A program made the position numbers and the translations under genes. Below, piece by piece: positions 1 to 8,835 of a DNA stretch of 64,000 nucleotides. Source of the DNA: Aliivibrio sifiae (GTDB lineage Bacteria; Pseudomonadota; Gammaproteobacteria; Enterobacterales; Vibrionaceae). Location: the NCBI RefSeq assembly GCF_002954715.1, contig NZ_MSCP01000002.1:678253-742252 (forward strand), read 5' to 3'. The notes below the pieces were generated by a model, which saw nothing but the letters and a program-made list of their open reading frames with translations, did not search any database and was not told the origin of the DNA. Position 1 is the first letter of the stretch. Every line of letters starts with the position of its first letter.

Positions 1-131
1 TAACGGATTTGCTAAACCAAGACACAATATTGAATGTGATTAAGAACAAGCTTTACTTTATATAGAGCACAGCTTTCCAGATTATTATATTTCCTCTGCT
101 ATTACTGGCTACGGGAGATATAGACAAAATT
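1..131 (+). other. rRNA operon spacer upstream of 5S
   Basis: AT-rich sequence directly before the 5S gene. I do not recognise the 3' end of 23S rRNA in it, so the 23S gene (or a preceding 5S copy) must lie outside the window. It is presumably transcribed as part of the rRNA precursor on the + strand. Confidence 0.6.
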
Positions 132-250
132 TGCTTGGCGACCATAGCGTTATGGACCCACCTGATCCCATGCCGAACTCAGAAGTGAAACGTAATAGCG
201 CCGATGGTAGTGTGGGGTTTCCCCATGTGAGAGTAGGACATCGCCAGGCT
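132..250 (+). rRNA. rrf: 5S ribosomal RNA
   Basis: The sequence begins TGCTTGGCGACC and ends with the complementary ATCGCCAGGC. It contains the conserved gammaproteobacterial 5S core CCGAACTCAGAAGTGAAACG and the GAGAGTAGG loop near the 3' end. The length of about 119 nt is normal. It is followed 61 bp later by tRNA-Trp, so this is the distal end of an rRNA operon transcribed on the + strand. The exact ends are uncertain by one or two bases. Confidence 0.97.
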
Positions 251-311
251 TGAATTTGGTTTTACTTTTCTAAAGTAAAATAAGACAAAGTTAAGTCATT
301 AAAATAACTAC

Positions 312-388
312 AGGGGTGTAGCTCCAACTGGCAGAGCAGCGGATTCCAAATCCGCGTGTTGGGAGTTCGAATCTCTCCACCCCTGCCA
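312..388 (+). tRNA. tRNA-Trp (anticodon CCA)
   Basis: A 77-nt cloverleaf with an encoded CCA end. The acceptor arm AGGGGTG pairs with CACCCCT, and the D-stem is GCTC/GAGC. The anticodon stem GCGGA/TCCGC carries the loop TTCCAAA, giving anticodon CCA. The T-stem GGGAG/CTCTC encloses TTCGAAT, and the discriminator is G before CCA. It lies distal to the 5S gene, an arrangement also found in some E. coli rrn operons. Its 3' half is duplicated twice downstream. Confidence 0.97.
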
Positions 389-398
389 TATTAAAGAA

Positions 399-427
399 GG
401 CCCATATCGAAAGATATGGGCCTTTTT
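399..427 (+). terminator. Rho-independent terminator of the rRNA-tRNA transcript
   Basis: Perfect 10-bp stem GGCCCATATC/GATATGGGCC closed by a GAAA tetraloop and followed by TTTTT. It begins 11 bases after the tRNA CCA end. Confidence 0.93.
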
Positions 428-523
428 ACTATCAGTGGTTTGAGAAAAGAGCCGCGGATTCCCCCACCATAAGAACACGCGTGTTGGGAGTTCGGATTTC
501 TCCACCCTTGCCATATTAAAGAA

Positions 524-552
524 GGCCCATATCGAAAGATATGGGCTTTTTT
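524..552 (+). terminator. Second copy of the repeated terminator
   Basis: Same GAAA-loop hairpin exactly 125 bp after the first, with stem end GGGC followed by six T. It is part of repeat unit 2, so it acts as a backup for termination. Confidence 0.85.
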
Positions 553-648
553 GCTATCAGTGGTTTGAGAAAAGAGCCGCGGATTCCCCCACCATAAGAA
601 CACGCGTGTTGGGAGTTCGAATCTCTCCACCCCTGCCATATTAAAGAA

Positions 649-677
649 GGCTCATATCGAAAGATATGGGCCTTTTT
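649..677 (+). terminator. Third copy of the repeated terminator
   Basis: Hairpin GGCTCATATC GAAA GATATGGGCC followed by TTTTT, with one mismatch in the left arm. It is 125 bp after copy 2. A further decayed hairpin, GCTATATCG AAAA CGATGAGC with a T run, sits at 727-755 just before ppaC and may be a fourth remnant. Confidence 0.8.
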
Positions 678-810
678 ACTGTTTGTAGCTTGAGAAAAGA
701 ATCATGAGTTACCCTTTATAAGAAATGCTATATCGAAAACGATGAGCTTTTTCTTTTCAAATGCCGTCAATTTGTTAGAATATCGCGCATATTTAAAGGA
801 GAGTAATACA

Positions 811-1731
811 ATGTCAATGTATGTAGTGGGCCATAAAATCCCAGATTCAGATTCAATTTGTGGTGCAATCGCACTTGCTTACTTAAAAAATCAAATTGGC
901 GAAGCAGCTATTCCAGCTCGTTTAGGTGAACTTTCTCCTGAAACAGCATTCATCCTTGATAAGTTTGGTTTAGAGTCTCCAGAATTTAAAACTAGTTATG
1001 CTGGTGAAGAAGTTTATATTGTTGACCATTCTGAGTTGACTCAAGCACCTGACGATATTGCAGAAGCGACAATTGTAGGTATCGTAGATCATCATAAACT
1101 AGGTGATTTGACGACTTCAACACCATTAGAATGCTGGATCCGTCCTGTTGGTTGTAGTAATACGATCATTAAGATGATGTACGATTTCTATAATGTTGAA
1201 ATCCCTAAAAACATTGCAGGTATTATGTTATGTGCAATACTAAGTGATACAGTAATTTTTAAATCACCAACATGTACAACTGCTGATATTAAATGTGTTG
1301 AAGCACTAGCAGAGATCGCTGGTATCGAAGATTTTAAAGCATTAGGTATGGAAATGTTTAAAGTGAAATCAGCAGTTGAAGGCACAGCTGTACGTGACCT
1401 TGTTATGCGTGATTTTAAAGACTTTAACATGAATGGTGAGCTTGTTGGTATTGGCCAACTTGAAGTTATCGATCTTTCTGTATTTGATGCAATTAAAGCT
1501 GAATTAGAAGCTGATATTGCTGCAATGAAAGTGGAAGGTAACCGTCATACTATGATCTTGCTTTTAACTGATATCATGAAAGAGGGCTCAGAGCTATTAG
1601 TTGTAAGTGATAATGATGAACTTACAGCTAAAGCTTATGGTAAAGCGACTGAAAATGGCCGAGTTTGGCTTGATGGTGTTCTTAGCCGTAAGAAACAAGT
1701 CGTTCCTCAACTACAAGTAGTATTTGCGTAA
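811..1731 (+). CDS. ppaC: Manganese-dependent inorganic pyrophosphatase (family II)
   Basis: Cytoplasmic enzyme that hydrolyses pyrophosphate to phosphate and so drives biosynthetic reactions. The 306-aa product has the family II DHH-DHHA2 layout. GHKIPDSDS lies at residues 7-15, VDHSE at 71-75, and the metal-binding DHH at 93-95. The C-terminal substrate-binding SRKKQVVPQL is near residue 291. The ATG at 811 is chosen over an upstream in-frame ATG at 742 because AAGGAGAG lies 6 bases before it and the family starts at this point. A terminator follows, so it is probably monocistronic. Confidence 0.96.
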   Translation: MSMYVVGHKIPDSDSICGAIALAYLKNQIGEAAIPARLGELSPETAFILDKFGLESPEFKTSYAGEEVYIVDHSELTQAPDDIAEATIVGIVDHHKLGDLTTSTPLECWIRPVGCSNTIIKMMYDFYNVEIPKNIAGIMLCAILSDTVIFKSPTCTTADIKCVEALAEIAGIEDFKALGMEMFKVKSAVEGTAVRDLVMRDFKDFNMNGELVGIGQLEVIDLSVFDAIKAELEADIAAMKVEGNRHTMILLLTDIMKEGSELLVVSDNDELTAKAYGKATENGRVWLDGVLSRKKQVVPQLQVVFA

Positions 1732-1756
1732 TAGCAGAAATACAAAATTAAAAAAA

Positions 1757-1785
1757 AGCCCGTACAAATGTATGGGCTTTTTTTA
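1757..1785. terminator. Bidirectional terminator between ppaC and the small zinc-ribbon gene
   Basis: AGCCCGTACA/TGTATGGGCT stem (one mismatch) with a run of A on the left and of T on the right, so it can serve both converging genes. Confidence 0.88.
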
Positions 1786-1791
1786 TAAGGA

Positions 1792-1944
1792 TTAGATAGC
1801 AGCTTCACTTTGAGGTGATTTTATCACGAGCCACATCCCATCTTTTTTGACAACTCCGCAATCTGAGCAGATCACTGTTTTTTGATTCTCTGAAATGAGC
1901 AATTCATCAGAAAGGCAGTTCGGACATTCATTAATTTCATTCAT
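1792..1944 (-). CDS. Small two-CxxC zinc-ribbon protein, 50 aa
   Basis: A 50-codon reading frame running against ppaC. It carries Cys pairs CPNC (residues 7-10) and CSDC (26-29) spaced as in a zinc ribbon, then a hydrophobic-charged tail ending SEAAI. An AAGGA ribosome site lies 7 bases before the ATG and the stop abuts the shared terminator, so the frame is framed by real expression signals. I do not recognise the family. It could bind zinc or nucleic acid, but nothing in the neighbourhood fixes a role. Confidence 0.72.
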   Translation of the reverse strand: MNEINECPNCLSDELLISENQKTVICSDCGVVKKDGMWLVIKSPQSEAAI

Positions 1945-2171
1945 GTCATATTCCTTAATCGGCAGTATATATAATGTTTATTATCTCTTTATTATTTTGT
2001 ATTCAATACTAATCTAACGGCTGATTTAAATCGGTTCAATTAGTGAGATAACCATAAATATATTACAAGAAACATGTCGTATTGTTTGTGTGAAAGTTTA
2101 GTTTTGTGAACTGACAGCAAATCTTTGCTGTCAGTAATAGGAAGAGAGTATCTGAAGAAGGTAGATTGTTT
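1945..2171. other. Intergenic region with an 11-bp inverted repeat
   Basis: Promoter-side space of the small zinc-ribbon gene and downstream of the DUF2062 gene. A perfect hairpin CTGACAGCAAA/TTTGCTGTCAG with a 2-nt centre lies at 2111-2134. There is no T run on either side, so it is not a classic terminator. Confidence 0.5.
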
Positions 2172-2696
2172 TTAACGTGGAAGTTTTAGTCGTAGAGTGC
2201 GTTTTTTCCAACTTCTAACGACTGAGTATCGCCAAAGTCCACGAATGCCAAAATAACCGATAAGAGCAGAAACAACGGCACAAATAGCGCAACCAAGAAG
2301 AAATGGAGGACCAATCGTCGACATTTGTGAACCAATGAATTCCCATGATAATTCAAAGTGGAAATGTTGTGCGGGTGTTGATAATACCCAAGCTCCAATC
2401 TTATACGCGCCATAAAATAACACGGGCATAGTAACAGGGTTACTAACCCATACTAATGCAATCGATAATGGCAGATTTACACTACACAAAATGGCTAACC
2501 CAGCAGCCATAATCATTTGACTAGGAAGAGGGACGAAAGCCATAAATAAACCGACAGCAAACGCGCCAGCTGCAGAGCGGCGGTTCAAACACCATAAATT
2601 TGGGTTATACAATACATTGCCGAATACTTTTAATGCTTTTTGGCGTTTAATTGTTTCGTGGTTTGGTAAAAAACGTTTAATGAATTTTCTTGGCAT
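2172..2696 (-). CDS. DUF2062 integral membrane protein
   Basis: The 174-aa protein begins with a basic cytoplasmic segment (MPRKFIKRFLP, with further Lys/Arg). It contains hydrophobic helices and the family-typical GLFMAFVPLPSQM and WVSNPVTMPVLFYGAYKIG segments, and ends in a basic tail. These are hallmarks of the DUF2062 family, whose function is unknown. It is transcribed divergently from comEC, with only 6 bp between the two start codons, so the promoters must overlap or lie within the opposite coding sequence. The family assignment is firm; the function is not known. Confidence 0.88.
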   Translation of the reverse strand: MPRKFIKRFLPNHETIKRQKALKVFGNVLYNPNLWCLNRRSAAGAFAVGLFMAFVPLPSQMIMAAGLAILCSVNLPLSIALVWVSNPVTMPVLFYGAYKIGAWVLSTPAQHFHFELSWEFIGSQMSTIGPPFLLGCAICAVVSALIGYFGIRGLWRYSVVRSWKKRTLRLKLPR

Positions 2697-2702
2697 GAGT
2701 TA

Positions 2703-5009
2703 ATGCTTCTTTTTAATGACATACGCATAAAGATCGTAGTCGTAATTCTTATTCTTTTGTCGTCAGCCTATTGGCCAACAAACCTGCCGTCGTTTGCATT
2801 TTTACTGTGTGTTTTTAGTTATTTAATAACACTAAAATATTCCCAAGCTAAATTAATACAAGGCATCCTGCTGGGGTTAATCATCACATCCTCACACATA
2901 ACTTACTATAAAAGTGTAAACAAACTACTTTATAGTCAGGGGCATGATATTACCATCAAAGGTGAAATTCAAAGTCTAATTGCATTTAAAGAAAGAACAT
3001 CTTCAATTTTAGTGCAAGTTCGTGATATTGACACTTCTCCTATTAAGTTTTATCAATCGCCCTTACTAAGGCTTTCGATTCGAGATTTTAAAAAGTCTTT
3101 AGAAAAAGAAATACCCAAAGCTCTTTTTAAGCAAGGTGAATTATGGGAATTTACTGTCAAACTGAGACCTCCGATAGGTCGACATAATGAAGTCGGCTAT
3201 AAACTTGAAGATTACGCTCTAGCCAAAAGAATCCACTCATATGGTAAAATTACTAATGCAACGTTGATTGATAATTCTTCTTCGATTAGAAACCAGTGGT
3301 TTCTTAATGTCTATGATCGTACTTTGAAGCAAGAGTTTCAATCATTACTTTTAGCGTTAACCTTTGGTTACAAAGGTGATATAGATGCAAATGAGTGGAA
3401 AGTATTAAGGAACTCAGGTTTAGCTCATTTAATGGCAATATCAGGTCTTCATATTGGTTTTGTCTTTGCTATTGGTTGGTGGTTAGGAAAGATAGCTAGA
3501 AGCTTTTTGTCTTACCGAGTTACCGTCTGGTTGCCTGTTATTACTGGTTGTTTACTCGCTACTTTTTATGCATGGCTTGCGGATTTCTCTTTACCTACAA
3601 TAAGAGCATTGATTGCCTGTCTTTTAGTATCATTAGTTTTGATTCTTCGTTGGAAGTGGCCTAAGCATTTATTATTTCTATGGTGCTTATTGTTATGCCT
3701 TGTTATTAATCCCTTTTCAGCATTATCTATGAGTTTTTGGCTTTCGTTTAGCGCTGTATCTGTGGTTCTTTTATCATTGTATTTTTACCAACGATTCTTT
3801 ATTAATAAATCTCGTCCATTTATGGAGAAACTGCGTCAGGTGGTTTTTATCCAGTGTGGGCTCTTTGTGTTATTAGCACCGATACAGGCTTACTTTTTTT
3901 CTGGAGTCAGTTTTTTATCACCAATAATTAATTTAGTCTCTGTTCCTTGGGTTAGCTTGCTCACTGTTCCTTTAAGCTTACTTGCTGTTCTCTCTGGGCA
4001 AGTAAATTATTCTATTTCAGAACTCTCTTGGAGTTTAGCTAATTGGTCATTAACTCCAATATGGTGGTTGGCAGAAAAAGCAGATCAGTCATGGTTCGTA
4101 TTGTCTCATCATACGAATAGCATTCTTATTATTATCATTGGTTTGATTGGTGTCAGAATCATCTTTCCTGTGAAATATTTCTTTCAACCTTTTGTATTTT
4201 TATTACTGTGTTCAGTCTTGATTAAACCAGAGAAAAAATGGCAAGTTGATTTTCTGGATGTCGGGCATGGCTTATCAGTACTATTATCAAACCAAGGACA
4301 TACCGTCATTTATGATACAGGTATGAAATGGAGCAATGGCAGTATTGCTGAAAGTGTTATTGAACCCATTTTATATTCTCGTGGGGTTAAGTCGATTAAT
4401 GGTTTGATTGTTAGTCATTCAGACAATGATCATGCAGGTGGAAAAACATACTTAACTGATGTATTCAATCCAGCATGGATTAGAACTAGCGAGATAAGGG
4501 TAAACGATAAATATTGTATTAAAGGTGAACAATGGCGGGAGGGAGAGATGTTATTTACCGTGATCTGGCCTCCAAAGAGAGTAAAACGAGCTTATAATCC
4601 TCATTCGTGTGTGATCAAAGTTAAGGTTGAACAATGGACTTTTTTATTAACTGGTGACATTGATGCTATTTCAGAAATGTTGATACTAAATCAAAATGAC
4701 TTTGATGATGTAGATGTTTTTCTCGTTCCTCATCATGGTTCAAATAGTTCTTCAACAATTCGTTGGGCTGAAGAGATGAAAGGGAAGGTTGCTGTAGTGT
4801 CCACGGGAAGGTTTACTCCTTGGAATTTACCAAATAGAGAAATAAAAGAAAGGTATAAAGAAAAAGGGATAAAATGGTTAGATACTGCTCAATTAGGTCA
4901 GATCAATATTACAAGTGACCAAAATAATTTGGTGATTAAAGGTTATTCACTGCTCAATCACAATGTCTGGTACAGAAAGCTATTTGGCGATAATCTAAAT
5001 TCAGAGTAG
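2703..5009 (+). CDS. comEC: ComEC/Rec2 inner-membrane DNA-uptake channel
   Basis: Carries single-stranded DNA across the inner membrane during natural transformation. The 768-aa protein has N-terminal membrane helices and a soluble OB-like segment (about 75-200). It then has the Competence-domain membrane core, including the SGLHIGFVFAIGWW stretch near 247. A C-terminal metallo-beta-lactamase domain follows with DVGHG, SHSDNDHAGG, LTGDID and PHHGS. The length matches E. coli YcaI, which occupies the same place before msbA. The ribosome site before the ATG is poor, so expression may be low. The HxDxDH motif is intact, suggesting a competent nuclease-like domain. Confidence 0.93.
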   Translation: MLLFNDIRIKIVVVILILLSSAYWPTNLPSFAFLLCVFSYLITLKYSQAKLIQGILLGLIITSSHITYYKSVNKLLYSQGHDITIKGEIQSLIAFKERTSSILVQVRDIDTSPIKFYQSPLLRLSIRDFKKSLEKEIPKALFKQGELWEFTVKLRPPIGRHNEVGYKLEDYALAKRIHSYGKITNATLIDNSSSIRNQWFLNVYDRTLKQEFQSLLLALTFGYKGDIDANEWKVLRNSGLAHLMAISGLHIGFVFAIGWWLGKIARSFLSYRVTVWLPVITGCLLATFYAWLADFSLPTIRALIACLLVSLVLILRWKWPKHLLFLWCLLLCLVINPFSALSMSFWLSFSAVSVVLLSLYFYQRFFINKSRPFMEKLRQVVFIQCGLFVLLAPIQAYFFSGVSFLSPIINLVSVPWVSLLTVPLSLLAVLSGQVNYSISELSWSLANWSLTPIWWLAEKADQSWFVLSHHTNSILIIIIGLIGVRIIFPVKYFFQPFVFLLLCSVLIKPEKKWQVDFLDVGHGLSVLLSNQGHTVIYDTGMKWSNGSIAESVIEPILYSRGVKSINGLIVSHSDNDHAGGKTYLTDVFNPAWIRTSEIRVNDKYCIKGEQWREGEMLFTVIWPPKRVKRAYNPHSCVIKVKVEQWTFLLTGDIDAISEMLILNQNDFDDVDVFLVPHHGSNSSSTIRWAEEMKGKVAVVSTGRFTPWNLPNREIKERYKEKGIKWLDTAQLGQINITSDQNNLVIKGYSLLNHNVWYRKLFGDNLNSE

Positions 5010-5043
5010 AATAAAGGTAATTGTATATGAAGAATAAGTACTT

Positions 5044-6792
5044 ATGACTATTGAAAAAGACGAATCTACATGGGTAACATTTAAACGTTTATGGCCATTA
5101 ATCTCTCTCTATAAAGCCGGACTATGGGTAGCTATTGTTGCTCTGGTTGTTAATGCCTTAAGTGACACTTACATGATTTCGCTATTGAAGCCATTATTAG
5201 ATGAAGGTTTTGGCAGTGCAGATTCAGACTTCTTAAAGAAAATGCCATTTATTATTTTAGCTATGATGTTTATTCGTGGTCTTAGTGGTTTTATTTCTGG
5301 TTATTGCATGAGTTGGGTCGCGAGTAACGTAGTAATGCGAATTCGCCGTCAAATATTTAATCATTTTATGCATATGCCAGTAAGTTACTTTGATCAAGAA
5401 TCTACAGGTCGCTTACTCTCTCGTATTACCTATGATTCAGAACAAGTTGCTTCTGCAACCAGTAAAGCGTTAGTTAATATTGTCCGTGAATCGGCAAGTA
5501 TTATTGGTTTACTTGGTCTTATGTTTTGGAATAGTTGGCAGCTATCTTTAGTGCTTATTATAGTCGCCCCCGTTGTTGCCTTTGCTATTAGTTTTGTTTC
5601 TAAACGCTTTAGAAAGATCAGTAAGAGTATGCAAACAGCAATGGGTTCATTGACAGCAACGTCTGAACAAATGCTGAAAGGCCATAAAGTAGTATTAAGT
5701 TATGGTGGTCATAAAGTTGAATCAGAGCGTTTTGATAACATCAGTAATCACATGCGTCAACAAGGAATGAAAATGGTGGTTGCTCAAGGCTTAGCAAATC
5801 CAATCATTCAAATGATCGCATCTCTCGCATTAGTAACGGTATTATTCTTAGCAAGTGTTGACTCAATTAAAGAAACATTAACCCCAGGTACATTTACCGT
5901 TGTATTTTCTGCTATGTTTGGCTTACTTCGCCCATTAAAATCGTTAACCGGTGTGACGTCTGATTTCCAACGAGGTATGGCAGCTTGTCAAACTTTGTTC
6001 GAATTAATGGATATGGATAAAGAAAAAGACGATGGCGTGATTACTAAAGAAAAAGTTGATGGTGAAATTAAAGTTGAAAATGTAACGTTTACTTATCCAA
6101 CGGCGGAAGGTCCTGCGTTACGAAATATTAGTTTTGATATCCCAAGTGGAAAGACAGTTGCATTAGTTGGTCGTTCAGGTTCAGGTAAAAGTACCATTGC
6201 GAATCTATTTACCCGTTTTTACGATGTTGACTCGGGTACAATATCGTTAGATGGTGATAAAGTTGAAGACTATAAACTTCCTAACCTTCGTAAACACTTT
6301 GCGTTAGTATCTCAAAATGTGCATTTATTTAATGATACGGTAGCAAATAATATTTCTTATGCTTCAGAGGGTAAGTTTACTCGTGAAGAGATAGAAAAAG
6401 CGGCTGAACTTGCTTATGCCTCTGACTTCATTAATAAAATGGAGCAGGGTTTTGACACCATGATAGGTGAAAACGGCGCAAGTTTATCAGGCGGACAACG
6501 TCAACGTATCGCTATTGCTCGTGCTCTATTGCAAAATGCATCTGTATTAATCCTTGATGAAGCAACATCAGCGTTAGATACGGAATCAGAGAAAGCGATT
6601 CAATCAGCATTGGATGAGCTGCAAAAAGACAAAACCGTATTAGTTATTGCACACCGTTTATCTACAATTGAAAGTGCGGATCAGATACTTGTCATCGATG
6701 AAGGTGAAGTTGTTGAGCGTGGAACACATGCTGAACTAATTGCACATGATGGTGCTTATGCACAGTTACACCGCATTCAGTTTGGTGATTAA
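5044..6792 (+). CDS. msbA: Lipid A export ATP-binding/permease MsbA
   Basis: Homodimeric ABC exporter that flips lipid A-core from the inner to the outer leaflet of the inner membrane. The 582-aa product has six N-terminal membrane helices (residues about 20-310). The nucleotide-binding domain has Walker [10 protein letters not shown], signature LSGGQRQR, Walker [13 protein letters not shown] and the H-loop AHRLST. Its TAA stop overlaps the lpxK ATG by one base (TAATG), giving translational coupling to the next lipid A gene. comEC ends 34 bp upstream, so the two may share a transcript. Confidence 0.97.
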   Translation: MTIEKDESTWVTFKRLWPLISLYKAGLWVAIVALVVNALSDTYMISLLKPLLDEGFGSADSDFLKKMPFIILAMMFIRGLSGFISGYCMSWVASNVVMRIRRQIFNHFMHMPVSYFDQESTGRLLSRITYDSEQVASATSKALVNIVRESASIIGLLGLMFWNSWQLSLVLIIVAPVVAFAISFVSKRFRKISKSMQTAMGSLTATSEQMLKGHKVVLSYGGHKVESERFDNISNHMRQQGMKMVVAQGLANPIIQMIASLALVTVLFLASVDSIKETLTPGTFTVVFSAMFGLLRPLKSLTGVTSDFQRGMAACQTLFELMDMDKEKDDGVITKEKVDGEIKVENVTFTYPTAEGPALRNISFDIPSGKTVALVGRSGSGKSTIANLFTRFYDVDSGTISLDGDKVEDYKLPNLRKHFALVSQNVHLFNDTVANNISYASEGKFTREEIEKAAELAYASDFINKMEQGFDTMIGENGASLSGGQRQRIAIARALLQNASVLILDEATSALDTESEKAIQSALDELQKDKTVLVIAHRLSTIESADQILVIDEGEVVERGTHAELIAHDGAYAQLHRIQFGD

Positions 6793-7799
6793 TGATTGAG
6801 AAAATTTGGTTTGATAACCATTTTCTAGGAAAACTTTTGTGGCCAATATTATGGCCACTAAGTTGCTTATTTAAGTGGTTGGCTTCAAAACGAAAAGCGG
6901 ATTATCAATCTGGTAAGAAAGAGAGTTATCGTTCTTCTGTTCCTGTTGTCGTAGTAGGAAATATTACGGCGGGTGGTAATGGAAAAACACCTGTTGTGGT
7001 ATGGCTAGTTGAACAACTTCAATTACAAGGTTACAGAGTTGGTGTTGCTTCTCGCGGTTATGGCGGTAAAGCTCCGCATTATCCTTTTTTACTTACTGAT
7101 ACAACTACACCTGATATTTCAGGTGATGAGCCAGTATTGATAAAGCAGCGTACCAAGGCGGATGTTGTTGTTGCGCCTGTTCGTAGTGATGCAGTAAAAA
7201 TGCTTGAAGCACAAGGTGTTGATATTATTATTACTGATGATGGCCTACAACACTATGCACTACAACGTGATATTGAATTCATTATTATTGACGGTAAGCG
7301 CCGTTTTGGTAATGGAAATTACATTCCGTTAGGGCCATTAAGAGAGGGAGTAGATCGTTTATCAACGGTTGATTTCTTAATTTGTAATGGAGAAATACCA
7401 AAAGATAATGAAATATCGATGAAGCTTGAGCCTAATGAAGCTATTAATCTAATTACAGGTGAAAGGCGTGTTATTTCTTCATTATCGAACTTGGTTGCGT
7501 TTGCTGGTATTGGTCATCCTCCGCGTTTTTTTGATACGTTAAAATCATTAAAAGCCGACGTGGTTCACACTCAAGGCTTTGGTGATCATAAAGCGTTTGA
7601 ACCAACAGAAATTGAAAATTTAATGCAGTATGGCGAGCAATTAATTATGACAGAGAAAGACGCAGTTAAGTGTCAGTCCTTTGCTCAATCGTCATGGTGG
7701 TATTTACCTGTTGATGCCAAATTCCCAGAAGAAAAGGCACAACAAATATTAGATAAAATTATAGAGGTAAAAGAACAATATGGATTATCGTCTTCTTGA
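6792..7799 (+). CDS. lpxK: Tetraacyldisaccharide 4'-kinase
   Basis: Phosphorylates the 4' position of the lipid A disaccharide at the inner face of the inner membrane. The 335-aa product has an N-terminal membrane-associated helix ([16 protein letters not shown]). The P-loop variant [12 protein letters not shown] follows, then the family motifs SRGYGGK and DDGLQHY. The start overlaps the msbA stop by one base. The 3' end overlaps ycaR by 20 bp, so the genes form one compact operon. Confidence 0.97.
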   Translation: MIEKIWFDNHFLGKLLWPILWPLSCLFKWLASKRKADYQSGKKESYRSSVPVVVVGNITAGGNGKTPVVVWLVEQLQLQGYRVGVASRGYGGKAPHYPFLLTDTTTPDISGDEPVLIKQRTKADVVVAPVRSDAVKMLEAQGVDIIITDDGLQHYALQRDIEFIIIDGKRRFGNGNYIPLGPLREGVDRLSTVDFLICNGEIPKDNEISMKLEPNEAINLITGERRVISSLSNLVAFAGIGHPPRFFDTLKSLKADVVHTQGFGDHKAFEPTEIENLMQYGEQLIMTEKDAVKCQSFAQSSWWYLPVDAKFPEEKAQQILDKIIEVKEQYGLSSS

Positions 7800-7977
7800 A
7801 ATCGTTGCTTGTCCTGTGTGTAATGGAAAACTGAACTACGATAAAGATAAGCAAGAATTGATCTGTAAAATTGATCGTCTTGCATACCCAATCAAAGAAG
7901 GTATTCCTGTAATGCTTGAGCCTGAAGCTCGTCGTATGACAATGGAAGAGGTAGAGCTATGTCGTTCACAGTCATAA
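7780..7977 (+). CDS. ycaR: YcaR/UPF0434 Trm112-like protein
   Basis: A 65-aa protein of the Trm112p-like family: [18 protein letters not shown] at the N-terminus and the [13 protein letters not shown] segment are typical. Only one Cys pair (CPVC) is kept, with a later lone CK and CR, as in the bacterial members. It overlaps lpxK upstream by 20 bp and kdsB downstream by 19 bp, the same place it holds in E. coli. The precise role is not established. The AGAGGTAAAAG stretch before the ATG serves as the ribosome site. Confidence 0.93.
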   Translation: MDYRLLEIVACPVCNGKLNYDKDKQELICKIDRLAYPIKEGIPVMLEPEARRMTMEEVELCRSQS

Positions 7978-8726
7978 TTCCTGCTCGCTATCAATCAACA
8001 CGCTTACCAGGTAAACCGCTGGCTGATATTTGTGGTAAACCGATGATTCAATGGGTTTATGAAAAAGCATCAAAAGCTGGTGCTGATCGTGTTATCGTAG
8101 CAACTGATGATCCTCGTATTGAAGCCGTAGTTAAAAGCTTTGGTGGTGATGTATGTATGACTTCTCCAAACCATGAGTCAGGTACAGAACGTCTTGCTGA
8201 AGTGATTGAAAAGTGTGGTATTACCGCTGATGAGATCGTTGTTAATGTTCAAGGTGATGAGCCTTTGATCCCACCGAGTATCATTCAGCAAGTAGCACAA
8301 AACTTAGCAGATTCTATTGCTCCTATGGCAACGCTAGCGGTAGCTATTGATGAAGAAGATGATGTCTTTAACCCAAATGCTGTAAAAGTAGTTACTGATG
8401 CTGAAGGGTACGCCCTGTACTTTAGTCGAGCTTCGATCCCATGGGATCGTGATGCGTTTGCACAAGGTGAATCACTAACTGCGAACCCATTACTTCGTCA
8501 TATTGGTATCTATGCGTATCGTGCAGGTTTCATTAATACGTATATTAATTGGCAACCAAGCGTACTTGAAAAAATCGAATGCCTAGAGCAACTGCGTGTG
8601 CTTTGGTACGGTGAGAAAATTCATGTAGCAGTTGCAAAAGAGGCACCGGCTGCTGGGGTTGATACACCTGAAGATTTAGAAAAAGTGAGATCTATCATTT
8701 TAAGTAATACTCATTCGGATAAATGA
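7959..8726 (+). CDS. kdsB: 3-deoxy-manno-octulosonate cytidylyltransferase
   Basis: Activates Kdo with CTP to give CMP-Kdo, the donor for LPS inner core synthesis; cytoplasmic. The 255-aa product has the nucleotide-binding N-terminus [16 protein letters not shown], then [10 protein letters not shown] and the ISR-region [10 protein letters not shown]. The length agrees with E. coli KdsB (about 248 aa). Its start lies inside ycaR with a GAGG ribosome site. It is the last gene of the comEC/msbA-lpxK-ycaR-kdsB run and is followed by a strong terminator. Confidence 0.97.
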   Translation: MSFTVIIPARYQSTRLPGKPLADICGKPMIQWVYEKASKAGADRVIVATDDPRIEAVVKSFGGDVCMTSPNHESGTERLAEVIEKCGITADEIVVNVQGDEPLIPPSIIQQVAQNLADSIAPMATLAVAIDEEDDVFNPNAVKVVTDAEGYALYFSRASIPWDRDAFAQGESLTANPLLRHIGIYAYRAGFINTYINWQPSVLEKIECLEQLRVLWYGEKIHVAVAKEAPAAGVDTPEDLEKVRSIILSNTHSDK

Positions 8727-8780
8727 TTGTAATTATCCTAAAGTAAGTAAAAATAATCAGATACTTATCGATACGTATAA

Positions 8781-8816
8781 AAAAGCACGAACCTAATTTG
8801 GGTTCGTGCTTTTTTA
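8781..8816. terminator. Bidirectional terminator between kdsB and elyC
   Basis: Stem AAAAGCACGAACC/GGTTCGTGCTTTT with loop TAATTTG. T run on the + side and A run on the other, suited to both converging transcripts. Confidence 0.93.
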
Positions 8817-8835
8817 TATCAATAGTTTAAAGCTG

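Larger units (their letters stand above)
353..727 (+). repeat. 125-bp tandem repeat, three units, of tRNA-Trp 3' half plus terminator
   Basis: Units begin at 353, 478 and 603, exactly 125 bp apart. Each opens with CGCGTGTTGGGAGTTCG, which is the 3' half of tRNA-Trp, runs through the CCA end and contains a hairpin with a T run. Each unit then ends in a stretch containing GAGCCGCGGATTCC or a decayed form of it, which resembles the D-arm and anticodon 5' strand of the tRNA. Unit 2 has changes in the T-arm (TTCGGATTTC). The tail of unit 3 is strongly diverged. Only the first unit belongs to a complete tRNA; the others are remnants lacking the acceptor 5' strand and the anticodon. Confidence 0.9.

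Noticed and set aside
308-639. Two antisense protein frames over the tRNA-Trp repeat
   Set aside because: They are the reverse complement of tRNA and terminator sequence, a well-known source of false hypothetical proteins; no ribosome site is present.
742-810. N-terminal extension of ppaC from an upstream ATG
   Set aside because: The extension runs from a decayed terminator hairpin, and the ATG at 811 has the ribosome site and the family N-terminus.
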